Shown here one piece after another: positions 8,409 through 17,144 of a stretch of 42,010 bases of DNA (position 1 is its first letter; every line of letters starts with the position of its first letter). A model generated the notes under the pieces. That model saw only the letters and a program-made list of their open reading frames with translations. It was not told the DNA's origin and did not search any database. Position numbers and translations under genes: made by a program. This DNA is from Udaeobacter sp025935755 (GTDB lineage Bacteria > Verrucomicrobiota > Verrucomicrobiia > Chthoniobacterales > UBA10450). The DNA lies in NCBI GenBank assembly GCA_036278715.1, contig DASUKN010000063.1, positions 1-42,010 on the forward strand, given 5' to 3'.

Positions 8409-8505
8409 TGTGTGGCGCGCACAGCTTTGGAGAGCCACACAAATTCTTTTTGTCAGGTAAAGCGGAATTCGTGATTGAAACCCGCCAATTTTTTTGATGG
8501 CCCAC
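8409..8505 (-). promoter_or_regulatory. Conserved promoter/leader element, copy C
   Basis: On the minus strand: TTGGCGG, 16 nt, CCGCTTTA, then ACAAAAAGAATTTG. A perfect 8-bp hairpin follows (TGTGTGGC with GCCACACA) at + 8434-8441 and 8409-8416, with a 17-nt loop. This is the most stable version of the shared leader hairpin. Confidence 0.72.
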
Positions 8506-8607
8506 TGCGAGCTTGGATCTCACAGAGTTTGTGAGGCCACTCCTACAAACGCAGAGACCGTGGAGCGCTGTCCCTGCCGTCACTGTATTGCTATAAAGCT
8601 CGACGTC

Positions 8608-9840
8608 TTAGTGCCGCCCGTGAGGCCTTGGTGTGGGTGTCGGTGTTGGCGTAGGAGATGGTGCGGCCTGCACTTCGACAGCTCCGATATCAGCGCGACC
8701 ATTCACCACCCGCGCAAAACCGGGGCCGCGTTGATCCATACTCAGCGCCGGATCACTCCCGTCGATTGCTGGGCTATCCGATGCCGGTAGATGCGTGAAG
8801 GTCGGACCGCCGTTATTTTGCAACGGGCCAAGCTTAGGGTCGGTGTTGATTCGATCGCCAGTGGCCGTTAGACAACCGCCACCAGCGTCGCTGCTCAAAT
8901 TGTAGCCAAGGGAGGTTACGGGGCCGAGTTGTTGAACATTGTAAATGTTCTCGCCCACAGGACCCGCGTTGAAGATCGTGTTTCCAATCTTAACCGTTCC
9001 GCCCTCATTGACGATGCCGCCGCCGTGCGCGTTGAACCCGGTGCCGCAAAAGTTGCCGCTGAATGTGTTGTTAGTGATCGTCAGTGTAGCGCCTGACCAG
9101 TTATAGATCGCGCCGCCAGAGGCAGCCGAATTGCCGCTCAAAGTACTGTTGCTGATTGTCAGTGCCCCTATGTTGACGATGGCACCGCCGAAGTTGTAAC
9201 CGTTGTCCGAGTTGCCGCTCAGAGTGCTGTTCGTGATCGTCACGGTTCCCGAATCGTTAAAGATCCCTCCGCCTGGCCAGGCCGAGTTGCCACTAATTGT
9301 GCAGTTGCTGATCGTCAGCGTCGCGTTGCCGCCGAACCCGTCGTTGTAGATGCCGCCACCGCTGCCCTGATCCGCCGTGTTGCCGCTGATTGTGCAGTTG
9401 TTCAGCGTCAGGTTCGCATGATCATTGTAGATGCCGCCTCCCCAATAGTTGGGCAGCTCCGCCGACCCGTTTAAAATGGTCAGACCGGAGATGGTGACCG
9501 TCTTACCGGGGCTGATCTCGAAGACGCGGCTGACGTGCCAGGAGGACACGCCCAGGTACGCGGGGTAACCGGCTTGTGGAACCCAGCGGATGGTGACGCT
9601 TTTGTTTACGACGAGCTCGCCTAAAGACGGCATCAGACCGAGCGTGTACCCGCCCAACTGGGGAGCGAACTCGATGGTGTCGCCATCATTGGCATCGACT
9701 AACGCCTGGCGCAAGCTTGTCTGGACACCCAAGCCGTCGCCGACTTCGGTAACTGTGATCGTCGCGCCGCGAAGGCCGGGCAATCCAGCGGCCGCTGCGC
9801 CGAGCAACGCGATCATAAGAATTATTCGTGTGTGTTTCAT
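8608..9840 (-). CDS. Secreted right-handed beta-helix protein, choice-of-anchor Q type
   Basis: This 410-residue protein starts at the ATG at 9840 (MKHTRII), because the shared AAACATCT leader ends there and a signal peptide follows (1-26, ending GLRG). A longer frame reaches further upstream but would run into the leader. Residues 90-300 are a right-handed parallel beta-helix with repeated coils (LTISNCTISGNSA, GGGIYND, GGAIYN). The C-terminal segment has the signature of choice-of-anchor Q proteins: LGPLQNNGGPTFTHLP, SPAIDGSD, DQRGPG and ADIGAVE. A Pro/Thr tail ends the protein. Such proteins are exported and often bind or degrade polysaccharide, but no catalytic residues can be assigned here. 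The gene diverges from the ECF sigma gene, with leader copy D between them. Confidence 0.85.
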   Translation of the reverse strand: MKHTRIILMIALLGAAAAGLPGLRGATITVTEVGDGLGVQTSLRQALVDANDGDTIEFAPQLGGYTLGLMPSLGELVVNKSVTIRWVPQAGYPAYLGVSSWHVSRVFEISPGKTVTISGLTILNGSAELPNYWGGGIYNDHANLTLNNCTISGNTADQGSGGGIYNDGFGGNATLTISNCTISGNSAWPGGGIFNDSGTVTITNSTLSGNSDNGYNFGGAIVNIGALTISNSTLSGNSAASGGAIYNWSGATLTITNNTFSGNFCGTGFNAHGGGIVNEGGTVKIGNTIFNAGPVGENIYNVQQLGPVTSLGYNLSSDAGGGCLTATGDRINTDPKLGPLQNNGGPTFTHLPASDSPAIDGSDPALSMDQRGPGFARVVNGRADIGAVEVQAAPSPTPTPTPTPRPHGRH

Positions 9841-9882
9841 AGATGTTTTCGTTTGTGTGCTTTGTTTACCTTGTTGCGATTC

Positions 9883-9972
9883 GCGCAGCATTCCTTTGGC
9901 AGGCCCTCAAATCTGTTTCTGTCGGGTAAAGCGGAAATCGCCGTTAAAACCCGCCAAGTTTTTCATCGCGCA
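9883..9972 (-). promoter_or_regulatory. Conserved promoter/leader element, copy D, in the divergent ECF intergenic region
   Basis: On the minus strand: AAAAACTTGGCGG, 16 nt, CCGCTTTA, then CCCGACAGAAACAGATTTG and AAAGGAATGCTGCGC. The downstream hairpin is weak in this copy. The element sits 43-132 nt before the beta-helix ATG. Its far end lies 42 nt before the sigma-factor ATG, so it may also affect that gene. Confidence 0.72.
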
Positions 9973-10014
9973 CCGCCACTCGCCTTTGCTAAATTCGGGG
10001 TATCGAGTGGCGAT

Positions 10015-10605
10015 ATGACGATTCCCCCCGCTTCCCAGCAAGAAGTGACTAGACTGCTCGCCGATTGGAGCGGCGGAGACCCGAGCGCACTCGAAAGATT
10101 GATACCGCTCGTTCAACCGGAATTGCATCGGCTGGCCCATCATTACATGAGCCGGGAGGCGGTCGGGCATACGTTGCAAACCACCGCGCTTTTGAATGAG
10201 GCGTACCTCCACCTGGTCGACGATCCGAGACGGAATTGGCAAAACCGCACGCATTTCGTCGCGGCAGCCGCCCAATTAATGCGACGCATCATGGTTGATC
10301 ATGCGCGTGAACGACGTGCGCAGAAGCGTGGCGGCGGCGCAGTTAAAGTCGAGCTGGACGACGCTGCGCTGGTGACTGAACGCAGATCGGAAGAATTGCT
10401 GGCGTTGGATGAAGCGCTGGAGAAACTCGCGGCGCTGGATCCACGCAAAACTCAAATTGTTGAGCTGCGTTATTTCGGAGGTTTAACCGTAGAGGAGACA
10501 GCTCGATTCCTGCAGCTGTCTCAGCGGATGGTAGAGCGGGAATGGATGATGGCAAAGGCGTGGCTTTACCGTGCGTTAAGCGGGCAGGAAGCCAATGACA
10601 TCTGA
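10015..10605 (+). CDS. ECF RNA polymerase sigma factor, TIGR02999-like, kinase-linked
   Basis: This 196-residue ECF sigma factor has region 2 at about 30-105 (LIPLVQPELHRLAHHYM, TTALLNEAYLHLV, HFVAAAAQLMRRIMVDHARE). Region 4 is at about 130-190 (ALEKLAALDPRKTQIVELRY, then FGGLTVEETARFLQLS, EWMMAKAWLYRAL). The pattern matches the large ECF group found beside Ser/Thr kinases in Acidobacteria, Planctomycetes and Verrucomicrobia, which lack a classical anti-sigma. Its stop overlaps the start of the kinase gene by 11 nt, so the two are translationally coupled. The start at 10015 gives the usual length; the frame stays open upstream through leader copy D, which argues against an earlier start. I infer that it reads the conserved elements A-D, with activity set by the kinase. 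Confidence 0.93.
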   Translation: MTIPPASQQEVTRLLADWSGGDPSALERLIPLVQPELHRLAHHYMSREAVGHTLQTTALLNEAYLHLVDDPRRNWQNRTHFVAAAAQLMRRIMVDHARERRAQKRGGGAVKVELDDAALVTERRSEELLALDEALEKLAALDPRKTQIVELRYFGGLTVEETARFLQLSQRMVEREWMMAKAWLYRALSGQEANDI

Positions 10606-13600
10606 GCGCTGGCAACAAGTCAACGAACTGTTTCAGTTAGCGGCAGAACGTACTCCTGAAGAAAGGACGGCGTTTCTCCAAACAGCCTGCGGGGATGATG
10701 AAGGCTTGAGGCGAGAGGTAGAATCCCTGATCGCTTCTTACGAGCGAGCGGCGAATTTTATTGAATCACCGGCCTTCGAAGTTGTTCCCGAACTTCTGAC
10801 CAACGAGCGGACAAGCGCGATCATCGGCGAATCGATCGGTCGCTATCAGATCGAAGCCCTGCTTGGTGTCGGTGGAATGGGCGAGGTGTTCCTGGCACGA
10901 GACGAGCAACTCGGACGCAAAGTGGCGCTCAAATTTCTCCCGGAACGATTGACGGCAAACAAAAGTCAATTGAGCCGGTTCAAAAGCGAGGCGCGCGCCG
11001 CTTCAGCGCTGAATCATCCAAATATTCTGACCGTCTACGAAATCGCCACCGAAGGAGACCGGCACTTCATTGCGACGGAGTTCATTGAAGGTGTAACGCT
11101 GCGCACATCGCTGTCGCGCGGCAGAATGAGCGTACAAGACGCGCTGGATGTTGCGGTGCAAGTCGCCTCGGCCCTCGCCGCTGCGCATAAAGCTGGTGTA
11201 GTGCATCGCGATATCAAGCCGGAAAACATCATGATCAGACCGGACGGTTACGTGAAGATCCTCGATTTCGGCCTTGCGAAACTAACTGAACAAAATCCGG
11301 CGGTAATCAATCGGCGCCTAACGATAACAAACACATTGCACACGTATAGCGGCCTGCTGCTAGGCACTCCGCGTTACATGTCTCCGGAACAAGCGCGTGG
11401 CGAACCGGCGGATGCACGCTCAGATATTTGGAGTTTGGGCACTGTCATTTACGAGATGGTTGGCGGTATCCCGGCGTTCTCCGGCGCTACCCCGAGTGAT
11501 TGCATCGCTTCCATCCTGAAAACCGAAGCGACTCCTCTGTCGAGCGTCGCACCGGCTGTCCCGGCCGAACTGCAATCGATCTTGCAGAAGGCATTGCTCA
11601 AAGACAGGGATGAACGTTACCAACTAATTGCTGAGATGCTCGCAGAGTTGCGGGCTTTAAAAGCAAATTTGGAACGCGCAGCGTCTGCGCCCAAGAGCCG
11701 GCCTGCATGGATGTGGACAGCTGCTGCTGCTGCGATTGTTCTCACTGCCATCGGTGGATTGTTTCTCATTCGCTACCGCAGCTTACCGCCTGTTATGACG
11801 GCGTCTGGCTGGTCTTCCGCCGATCAGACGGACCTGACTGCCTTAACAAGTATACCGGACAAGAGCATTGCGGTACTTCCGTTTGAAAACCGGAGTCGCG
11901 ATACAGATAACGCGTACTTTGCCGATGCCATTCAGGATGAAATCCTGACGCGGTTATCGAAGATCGCAGACCTGAAAGTGATCTCCCGCACGTCAACGCA
12001 GCATTACAAGACCGTGCCCGCGAACGTGCCCGACATCGCAAAACAACTTGGTGTTGCTTACATTCTGGAAGGCAGCGTCCAAAAAAGCAGCGACGCGGTG
12101 CGGGTAAACGTCCAGTTAATCAAAGCAGCTACTGATGCCCATGTTTGGGCAGATACGTTCGATCGCAAATTAACCGACATCCTAGCTGTTGAGAGTGAGG
12201 TCGCAAAAGCGATCGCCGATCAGTTAGGCGCCAAACTCACGGGACAAGAAGAGCAAACTATCGCTGCCAAGCCAACGGACAATCCTGACGCGTACGATGC
12301 TTACCTGCGTGGCCTGGCTTTCAGTCTCAAAACGGCAAACACGAACACGAATGTGGTTAATGCGCAGAAATACCTTCGGGAAGCGGTTCGGTTGGACCCG
12401 AAGTTCGCGCTGGCATGGGCGCTTTTGTCATTCGTGGAATCTCGCGGTTACGGAACAGTCACTTTGCAACCGACAGACGCCCTGCGTGAAGAAGCGCGGC
12501 AGGCCGCGGAGACGGCTCTATCTCTTCAGCCCAACACCGGGGAGTCCATATTAGCCATGGGTTTCTACCATTATGCTTGTCTGAAGGATTACGACACCGC
12601 GATACGTTATTTCGAACAGGCGCGCCAGTTCCTGCCCAATAGCAGCCGGATTCCTGAATCGCTCGCTTATGTAACGAGAAGGCAGGGAAGATGGGATCAG
12701 AGCGAGACTTACTTCAATGAAGCCGAGCGGTTAGATCCACGCAATGTTTCGCTGCTTACCCAGCACGCATTATCTTACAAAGATCGCCGGCTTTTTCCGG
12801 AAGCATTACGGAAGCTCGAACAGATTCTCAATATCACTCCGGATGATGTTGATACGATCGTAGAGAAAGGAGCGATCGCCCAAGCAGAGGGCGACCTTAC
12901 GCGAGCTGCGGCTCTCCTTAGTTCTGTGCAACCCGCAGCAGACGACACTAACGCGCTAGAAACACAAGCTTACCAGGCTATCCTGGAACGCAGGCCGACA
13001 CCAATCATCTCGCAATTAAAAACGGTACTCGCTAACCCTGAAGCGGCGCTCGGTTTTTACAAAGGTGGATTAAGGTTTTGGTTAGGCTGGGTCCAGGATG
13101 TTACCGGCGATCACGATGCCGGAAATGAAAGCTGGCAACAAGCACGTCGCGAACTGGAACCTTTTCTCATAGAACAACCGGAAAACCATATCCTTCTTGG
13201 CGATCTCGCGCTGACGGCCATGAGCCTTGGTGACAAGACCGCTGCATTCGATTTCGCGGAGCGAGCGATGGCTTCGCTTCCTGTCCAGAAAGACGCCGTA
13301 CGTGGCCCGGCACCAATTGAAATTCTGGCGCGCGTGGCGGCGAAATTCGGCGAATCGGATCGCGCCATCGCAGCTTTGGAGAAGCTTTTGTCTGTTCCTT
13401 ATTCAGGGCCACTCGGTCCCGGCGCGCCACTGACTCCTGCCCTGCTCCAGCTGGATCCGATGTTCGACGCGTTACGGAATGACCCGCGTTTCCAGAAACT
13501 CGTTAAGGCAGCGAAGGAACCAGCTGCGACAACTATTTCCGCCAAATCCATTGCGGTTCTTCCATTCGAAAACCTCAGCCGCGATCCGGACAACGGATTC

Positions 13601-15223
13601 TTTACCGACGGCGTGCAGGATGAAATTCTGACCGACCTGGCGAGGATCGCGGAGTTGAAAGTGATCAGCCGCACTTCAGTCATGCAGTATAAGAGCGGAG
13701 CGAAACGCAACCTGCGGCAGATCGGAACCGAACTCGGCGTGGCCCATGTTTTGGAAGGAAGCGTGCAACGGGTTGGGAATCGGGTGCGAGTAAATGCCCA
13801 ATTGATCGATGCGCGCACGGATATGCATCTGTGGGCGCAAACTTACGATCGCGATCTTGCCGATGTTTTCGCTATTCAAACCGAGATCGCAAAAACCATC
13901 GCTGATCAGCTCCAGGCAAAGCTTTCACCGAGCGAGAAGAGTGCCATTGAACAGCCGCCGACAACCGATGTCACTGCGTTCAACCTTTACTCGCACGCTA
14001 AAAATCTTTTTCTGACCGCGTTCGCCGGGCCTAACGGGCGAGCCGATTTGCTGCAAGCGGCCGATCTGCTGAACCAGGCGCTGGCGCGTGATCCACAATT
14101 TTTCCAGGCGTATTGCCAACTCGCGTTTACTGAGATCAACATTTACGGCGTTCTGGATCATAACCCCGCGTACCTGGCGGCAGCCGAAGCAGCTCTCAAA
14201 TCTGCAGCTCGCCTTCGTCCGGATGCTGGCGAAACGCATCTCGCGCGCGCTCGTAATCTTTATTGGGGTTACCTCGATTATGACGGTGCTCTGCGTGAGT
14301 TGGAAATTGCCCGGAAAAGTCTACCCGGCGAGGATTGGATCTTCTCGTTGAAAGGATACATCGAGCGGCGACAGGGGCGCTGGGAGGAGTGCATACGCGA
14401 TCTCGAACGCGCTACGGACCTCGACCCTCGCAACGTTCTAACACTTCAGCAGTTGGCATTAACTTACCAACAGCTTCGGCGGTATGCGGAAGAGAAATCG
14501 ACCTACGAGCGGATCCTGGCTTTTCAGCCTAACGACCCAGTGACGAAATCCAGTCACGCGTTCGTGGACCTCGATTGGAAAGCTGACACTCGACCGTTGC
14601 ATGAAGTAACCGATTCAATTCGAAACAAGAATCCTGCTGCGGTGCCCGCCATCGCTGACAACTGGCTTCTGTGCGCGTTCGCTAAGCGCGACGCGAGCGC
14701 AGCGAAGGAAGCATTGGATGCGTTAGGCGAAAATTCAACCTCGTTAGGTCCAATCGTCGACGTCAGATTCAGTCGTCCATTTATGGAAGGAGTGATTGCC
14801 AGGATGGCCGGGGATGATGCCAGGGCGCGCTCCGCGTTCATCGCCGCACGCGCAGAAGCGGAGAAAATTGTCAATGCTCAGCCAAAATATGCACCGGCGT
14901 TGTGCGTCCTGGCTTTGATTCATGCAGCCGTCGGAAACAGAGAGCAAGCGCTACGCGAAGGGCGACGGGCGGCGCAACTTTATCCAATCGAAAAGGATGC
15001 GTTCCTCGCGACCGCGATGGTGAAGTATTTGGCAATGATTGCTGCGTGGGTTGGCGACAAAGATCTCGCCTTTGAACAGCTGGCGATCGCCACCGGGGAG
15101 CCGGGCGATCTTAGCTATGGCCAATTGAAATTGATGCCGTTCTGGGATCCACTCCGCGACGATCCACGATTCGACGAGATCGTGGCATCACTCGCTCCGA
15201 AGCAGTCGGCGTTAAAGCGTTGA
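10595..15223 (+). CDS. Membrane Ser/Thr protein kinase with two tandem TolB-like/TPR sensor modules
   Basis: This 1542-residue protein starts with a short helical domain (1-60) typical of ECF-linked kinases. The kinase domain (about 84-352) is complete: GVGGMG (91-96), Lys113, Glu132, HRDIKPEN (204-211), DFG (224-226) and SPE (263-265). A transmembrane helix (about 371-393) follows. The outer part contains a TolB-N-like domain (423-548, KSIAVLPFENRSRD) with TPR-like helices (560-970). A second copy then repeats the plan: KSIAVLPFENLSRD (984-1110) and TPR-like helices to the end. The two modules are clearly related, so this looks like an internal duplication. An AGGAA lies 4 nt before the ATG, inside the sigma gene. 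Known kinases of this type phosphorylate partners such as the linked sigma factor; that the periplasmic modules sense an envelope signal is inference. Confidence 0.92.
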   Translation: MTSERWQQVNELFQLAAERTPEERTAFLQTACGDDEGLRREVESLIASYERAANFIESPAFEVVPELLTNERTSAIIGESIGRYQIEALLGVGGMGEVFLARDEQLGRKVALKFLPERLTANKSQLSRFKSEARAASALNHPNILTVYEIATEGDRHFIATEFIEGVTLRTSLSRGRMSVQDALDVAVQVASALAAAHKAGVVHRDIKPENIMIRPDGYVKILDFGLAKLTEQNPAVINRRLTITNTLHTYSGLLLGTPRYMSPEQARGEPADARSDIWSLGTVIYEMVGGIPAFSGATPSDCIASILKTEATPLSSVAPAVPAELQSILQKALLKDRDERYQLIAEMLAELRALKANLERAASAPKSRPAWMWTAAAAAIVLTAIGGLFLIRYRSLPPVMTASGWSSADQTDLTALTSIPDKSIAVLPFENRSRDTDNAYFADAIQDEILTRLSKIADLKVISRTSTQHYKTVPANVPDIAKQLGVAYILEGSVQKSSDAVRVNVQLIKAATDAHVWADTFDRKLTDILAVESEVAKAIADQLGAKLTGQEEQTIAAKPTDNPDAYDAYLRGLAFSLKTANTNTNVVNAQKYLREAVRLDPKFALAWALLSFVESRGYGTVTLQPTDALREEARQAAETALSLQPNTGESILAMGFYHYACLKDYDTAIRYFEQARQFLPNSSRIPESLAYVTRRQGRWDQSETYFNEAERLDPRNVSLLTQHALSYKDRRLFPEALRKLEQILNITPDDVDTIVEKGAIAQAEGDLTRAAALLSSVQPAADDTNALETQAYQAILERRPTPIISQLKTVLANPEAALGFYKGGLRFWLGWVQDVTGDHDAGNESWQQARRELEPFLIEQPENHILLGDLALTAMSLGDKTAAFDFAERAMASLPVQKDAVRGPAPIEILARVAAKFGESDRAIAALEKLLSVPYSGPLGPGAPLTPALLQLDPMFDALRNDPRFQKLVKAAKEPAATTISAKSIAVLPFENLSRDPDNGFFTDGVQDEILTDLARIAELKVISRTSVMQYKSGAKRNLRQIGTELGVAHVLEGSVQRVGNRVRVNAQLIDARTDMHLWAQTYDRDLADVFAIQTEIAKTIADQLQAKLSPSEKSAIEQPPTTDVTAFNLYSHAKNLFLTAFAGPNGRADLLQAADLLNQALARDPQFFQAYCQLAFTEINIYGVLDHNPAYLAAAEAALKSAARLRPDAGETHLARARNLYWGYLDYDGALRELEIARKSLPGEDWIFSLKGYIERRQGRWEECIRDLERATDLDPRNVLTLQQLALTYQQLRRYAEEKSTYERILAFQPNDPVTKSSHAFVDLDWKADTRPLHEVTDSIRNKNPAAVPAIADNWLLCAFAKRDASAAKEALDALGENSTSLGPIVDVRFSRPFMEGVIARMAGDDARARSAFIAARAEAEKIVNAQPKYAPALCVLALIHAAVGNREQALREGRRAAQLYPIEKDAFLATAMVKYLAMIAAWVGDKDLAFEQLAIATGEPGDLSYGQLKLMPFWDPLRDDPRFDEIVASLAPKQSALKR

Positions 15224-15312
15224 AAGGTTGAACCATTGAAGCGGAAGCAACGAGCGACGTCTTGGCGGCCGTCGAACCAATCTGAGGGCTCGAAAGCCGT
15301 CATTCCTTGAGC
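15218..15312. repeat. Dispersed intergenic repeat remnants between kinase and HNH genes
   Basis: The kinase stop codon lies in a GTTGAAA-N2-TTGAACC-N-TTGAAGCG motif that recurs at the end of the gene at 29992-30555. At 15293-15310, AAAGCCGTCATTCCTTGA resembles the right end of the inverted-repeat element at 37411-37617. Confidence 0.5.
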
Positions 15313-15317
15313 GACCC

Positions 15318-15929
15318 CTAATCGCTCAGCTCAACGTTCCAGTATGCGAGATCGACGAAGTGTTTCCATAGATCGTGCTGCGGAACTGAAAATGTAATCT
15401 GAACAAACGGCCGCCACTTTGGCCGCTTCGGTTTGCGAATCAGACTCATGTGCGCTTCGCGGGGGAGCCGATTGCCCTTCCGCGTATTGCACGGGATGCA
15501 GGAGCAAACCACGTTTTCCCAAGTCGTCGTCCCGCCACGATCGCGCGGCACAACGTGATCCAGATTGAGTTCGCTGCGATCGAACAATTGCCCGCAGTAC
15601 TGGCAGGTGTTGTTGTCACGCTCGAATACGTTGTGCCGGGTGAACTTCACTTCTTTCTTCGGAAGCCGATCGAACACAAGCAGCACAATCACGCGCGGGA
15701 TGCGGATCTTGAACGAGATAGTCGTGACCACCTCGTGATCGGGGGCATTCGCGGACAGATCGCGCCAGCTTTCGAAATCGTGAGTCAGAAAATTGTTGGC
15801 GTCATCTGACGAAACGATTTGGGCGTGGCCAGCATAGACGAGCGAGAAGGCGCGACGAGCAGAGCAGATGTTGACCGCCTGCCAGAGCCGGTTGAGCACC
15901 AAAACCTGACTATTCAATAACGTCTGCAA
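15318..15929 (-). CDS. HNH endonuclease family protein
   Basis: This 203-residue protein has an HNH/zinc-ribbon core at 100-155. Cys109-x2-Cys112 and Cys144-x2-Cys147 probably bind zinc. LNLDHVVPRDRGG (Asp124, His125) and WENVV (Asn139) give the HNH signature. The N-terminal 90 residues (QVLVLNRLWQAVNICSARRA) are conserved in a family of small stand-alone HNH proteins widespread in Cyanobacteria and Verrucomicrobia, whose biological role is not settled. The best start is TTG at 15929, since an in-frame stop lies close upstream and no ATG is near. The gene converges on the kinase gene and diverges from the reductase gene at 16119. There is no partner methylase or specificity gene, so it does not look like a restriction system. 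Confidence 0.82.
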   Translation of the reverse strand: MQTLLNSQVLVLNRLWQAVNICSARRAFSLVYAGHAQIVSSDDANNFLTHDFESWRDLSANAPDHEVVTTISFKIRIPRVIVLLVFDRLPKKEVKFTRHNVFERDNNTCQYCGQLFDRSELNLDHVVPRDRGGTTTWENVVCSCIPCNTRKGNRLPREAHMSLIRKPKRPKWRPFVQITFSVPQHDLWKHFVDLAYWNVELSD

Positions 15930-16080
15930 GTCTTGAAGGTAACGGCATTACACCCGCCTTTTACGGACTTCCGCGTAAATTTGGCCGACGCTATCATTGG
16001 GCCTTTTCCATGTCAACGTGAGCGAGTTTGCGAGTGTCCGGTTTTTAGGCCGTTCCAGTCAGGTGCCGGTAAATTATGTT

Positions 16081-16099
16081 GGCGTCTGACACAGACGCC
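16081..16099 (+). repeat. Perfect hairpin 20 nt before the reductase start
   Basis: GGCGTCTG (16081-16088), ACA, CAGACGCC (16092-16099) form an 8-bp stem with a 3-base loop. It is either a small dispersed repeat of the kind seen elsewhere in this window or an mRNA-leader structure for the next gene. Confidence 0.5.
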
Positions 16100-16118
16100 C
16101 TACAGTTCGAAAACCCAA

Positions 16119-17087
16119 ATGGTTCAAGCGCAATTTCCCGACGAAGAAACCAGGTCCGGGGAATTCAAACGCCAGGAAGACGCATTTCGCGACTGGATCT
16201 CAAATGATGCCTCGAGTCCGTACCCTGCTGAGGCGGGCCGTTATCATCTTTACGTGTCGCTGGCCTGCCCGTGGGCCAGTCGGACGATCATTGTCCGAAA
16301 AGTAAAAGGACTCGAGGACGCCATTGGCATGACCGTGGTGGATCCAGTTCGAGACGAACTGGGATGGGCGTTTCGCGATCCTTCCGGCAAGATTCCACCC
16401 GGCGCACCGTTTGAATCCACCGATCCGATCAATCGCTTTCGATTTCTGAGCGAAGGCTACATGGCAACCGATCCCGATTATCATGAGCGCGTCACTGTGC
16501 CTGTGCTGTGGGACACGAACACAAAACGGATCATAAACAATTGCGAGGACGACATCTGTCGCATGTTCAACGATGTATTTAACGACTTCGCGCGAAACAA
16601 AGCCGTGGACCTTTTCCCTCACGACATAAAAGCCGAGCACGCGAAGCTTTCCGATTTCGTCTACGACAACGTGAACAACGGCGTTTACAAAGCAGGATTC
16701 GCCACGCGCCAGCGGACATACGAGATCGCCTGTCGCAGAGTTTTTCAGTCGCTTGATGAGCTTGAACAACGCTTGTCGAAAACGAGATATCTGTTTGCAA
16801 ACCGCATCGTCGAAGCGGACTGGCGATTATTTTGCACGCTGGTGCGTTTTGACCCCGTCTATCACGGTCATTTCAAATGCAACCTGCGACGCATCATCGA
16901 TTATCCAAATCTGCAGGGCTATCTGATGGATTTGTATCAGCAGTCCGGGATCGCGGAAACGGTAAACGTGGACCATATCAAGCGTCATTACTACATGACG
17001 CACACCGCGATTAACCCGACGCGCATCGTTCCTATTGGCCCGGTGATCGACCTAACAAAACCGCATGGTCGCGAAAGATTGAACTAA
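16119..17087 (+). CDS. yqjG: Glutathionyl-hydroquinone reductase, glutathione S-transferase Xi/ECM4 family
   Basis: This 322-residue GST-fold enzyme would use glutathione to reduce S-glutathionyl-hydroquinones. The thioredoxin-like domain carries the catalytic Cys50 in SLACPWASR, the CPWA hallmark of this family. FRFLSEGYMATDPDY, WDTNTKRIINNCEDDICRM and the C-terminal helical domain (RYLFANRIVEADWRLFCTLVRFD) are all characteristic. The frame is open from 15933, but the first 62 codons have no family resemblance and cross the intergenic hairpin. The ATG at 16119 gives the normal family length. It is monocistronic, between a divergent HNH gene and the pyrophosphatase. The name reflects family membership and not demonstrated activity. 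Confidence 0.9.
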   Translation: MVQAQFPDEETRSGEFKRQEDAFRDWISNDASSPYPAEAGRYHLYVSLACPWASRTIIVRKVKGLEDAIGMTVVDPVRDELGWAFRDPSGKIPPGAPFESTDPINRFRFLSEGYMATDPDYHERVTVPVLWDTNTKRIINNCEDDICRMFNDVFNDFARNKAVDLFPHDIKAEHAKLSDFVYDNVNNGVYKAGFATRQRTYEIACRRVFQSLDELEQRLSKTRYLFANRIVEADWRLFCTLVRFDPVYHGHFKCNLRRIIDYPNLQGYLMDLYQQSGIAETVNVDHIKRHYYMTHTAINPTRIVPIGPVIDLTKPHGRERLN

Positions 17088-17144
17088 GGCAGTTGCCAGG
17101 GCGGCAATTCTTCATACAATCGTGCGCTTCAGCCTGATCCGACC

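Noticed and set aside
9832..10014. N-terminal extension of the ECF sigma factor
   Set aside because: The extra codons run through the conserved element D and the 5' end of the divergent gene, and region 2 starts at the normal distance from the ATG at 10015.
10595..15223. Toxin-antitoxin or anti-phage defence function for the kinase cluster
   Set aside because: The domains are standard sensor-kinase parts and the linked genes are exported surface proteins. No nuclease, NTPase or defence-type effector is present.
15318..15929. Restriction-modification or retroelement HNH nuclease
   Set aside because: There is no methylase, specificity subunit, intron structure or reverse transcriptase nearby.
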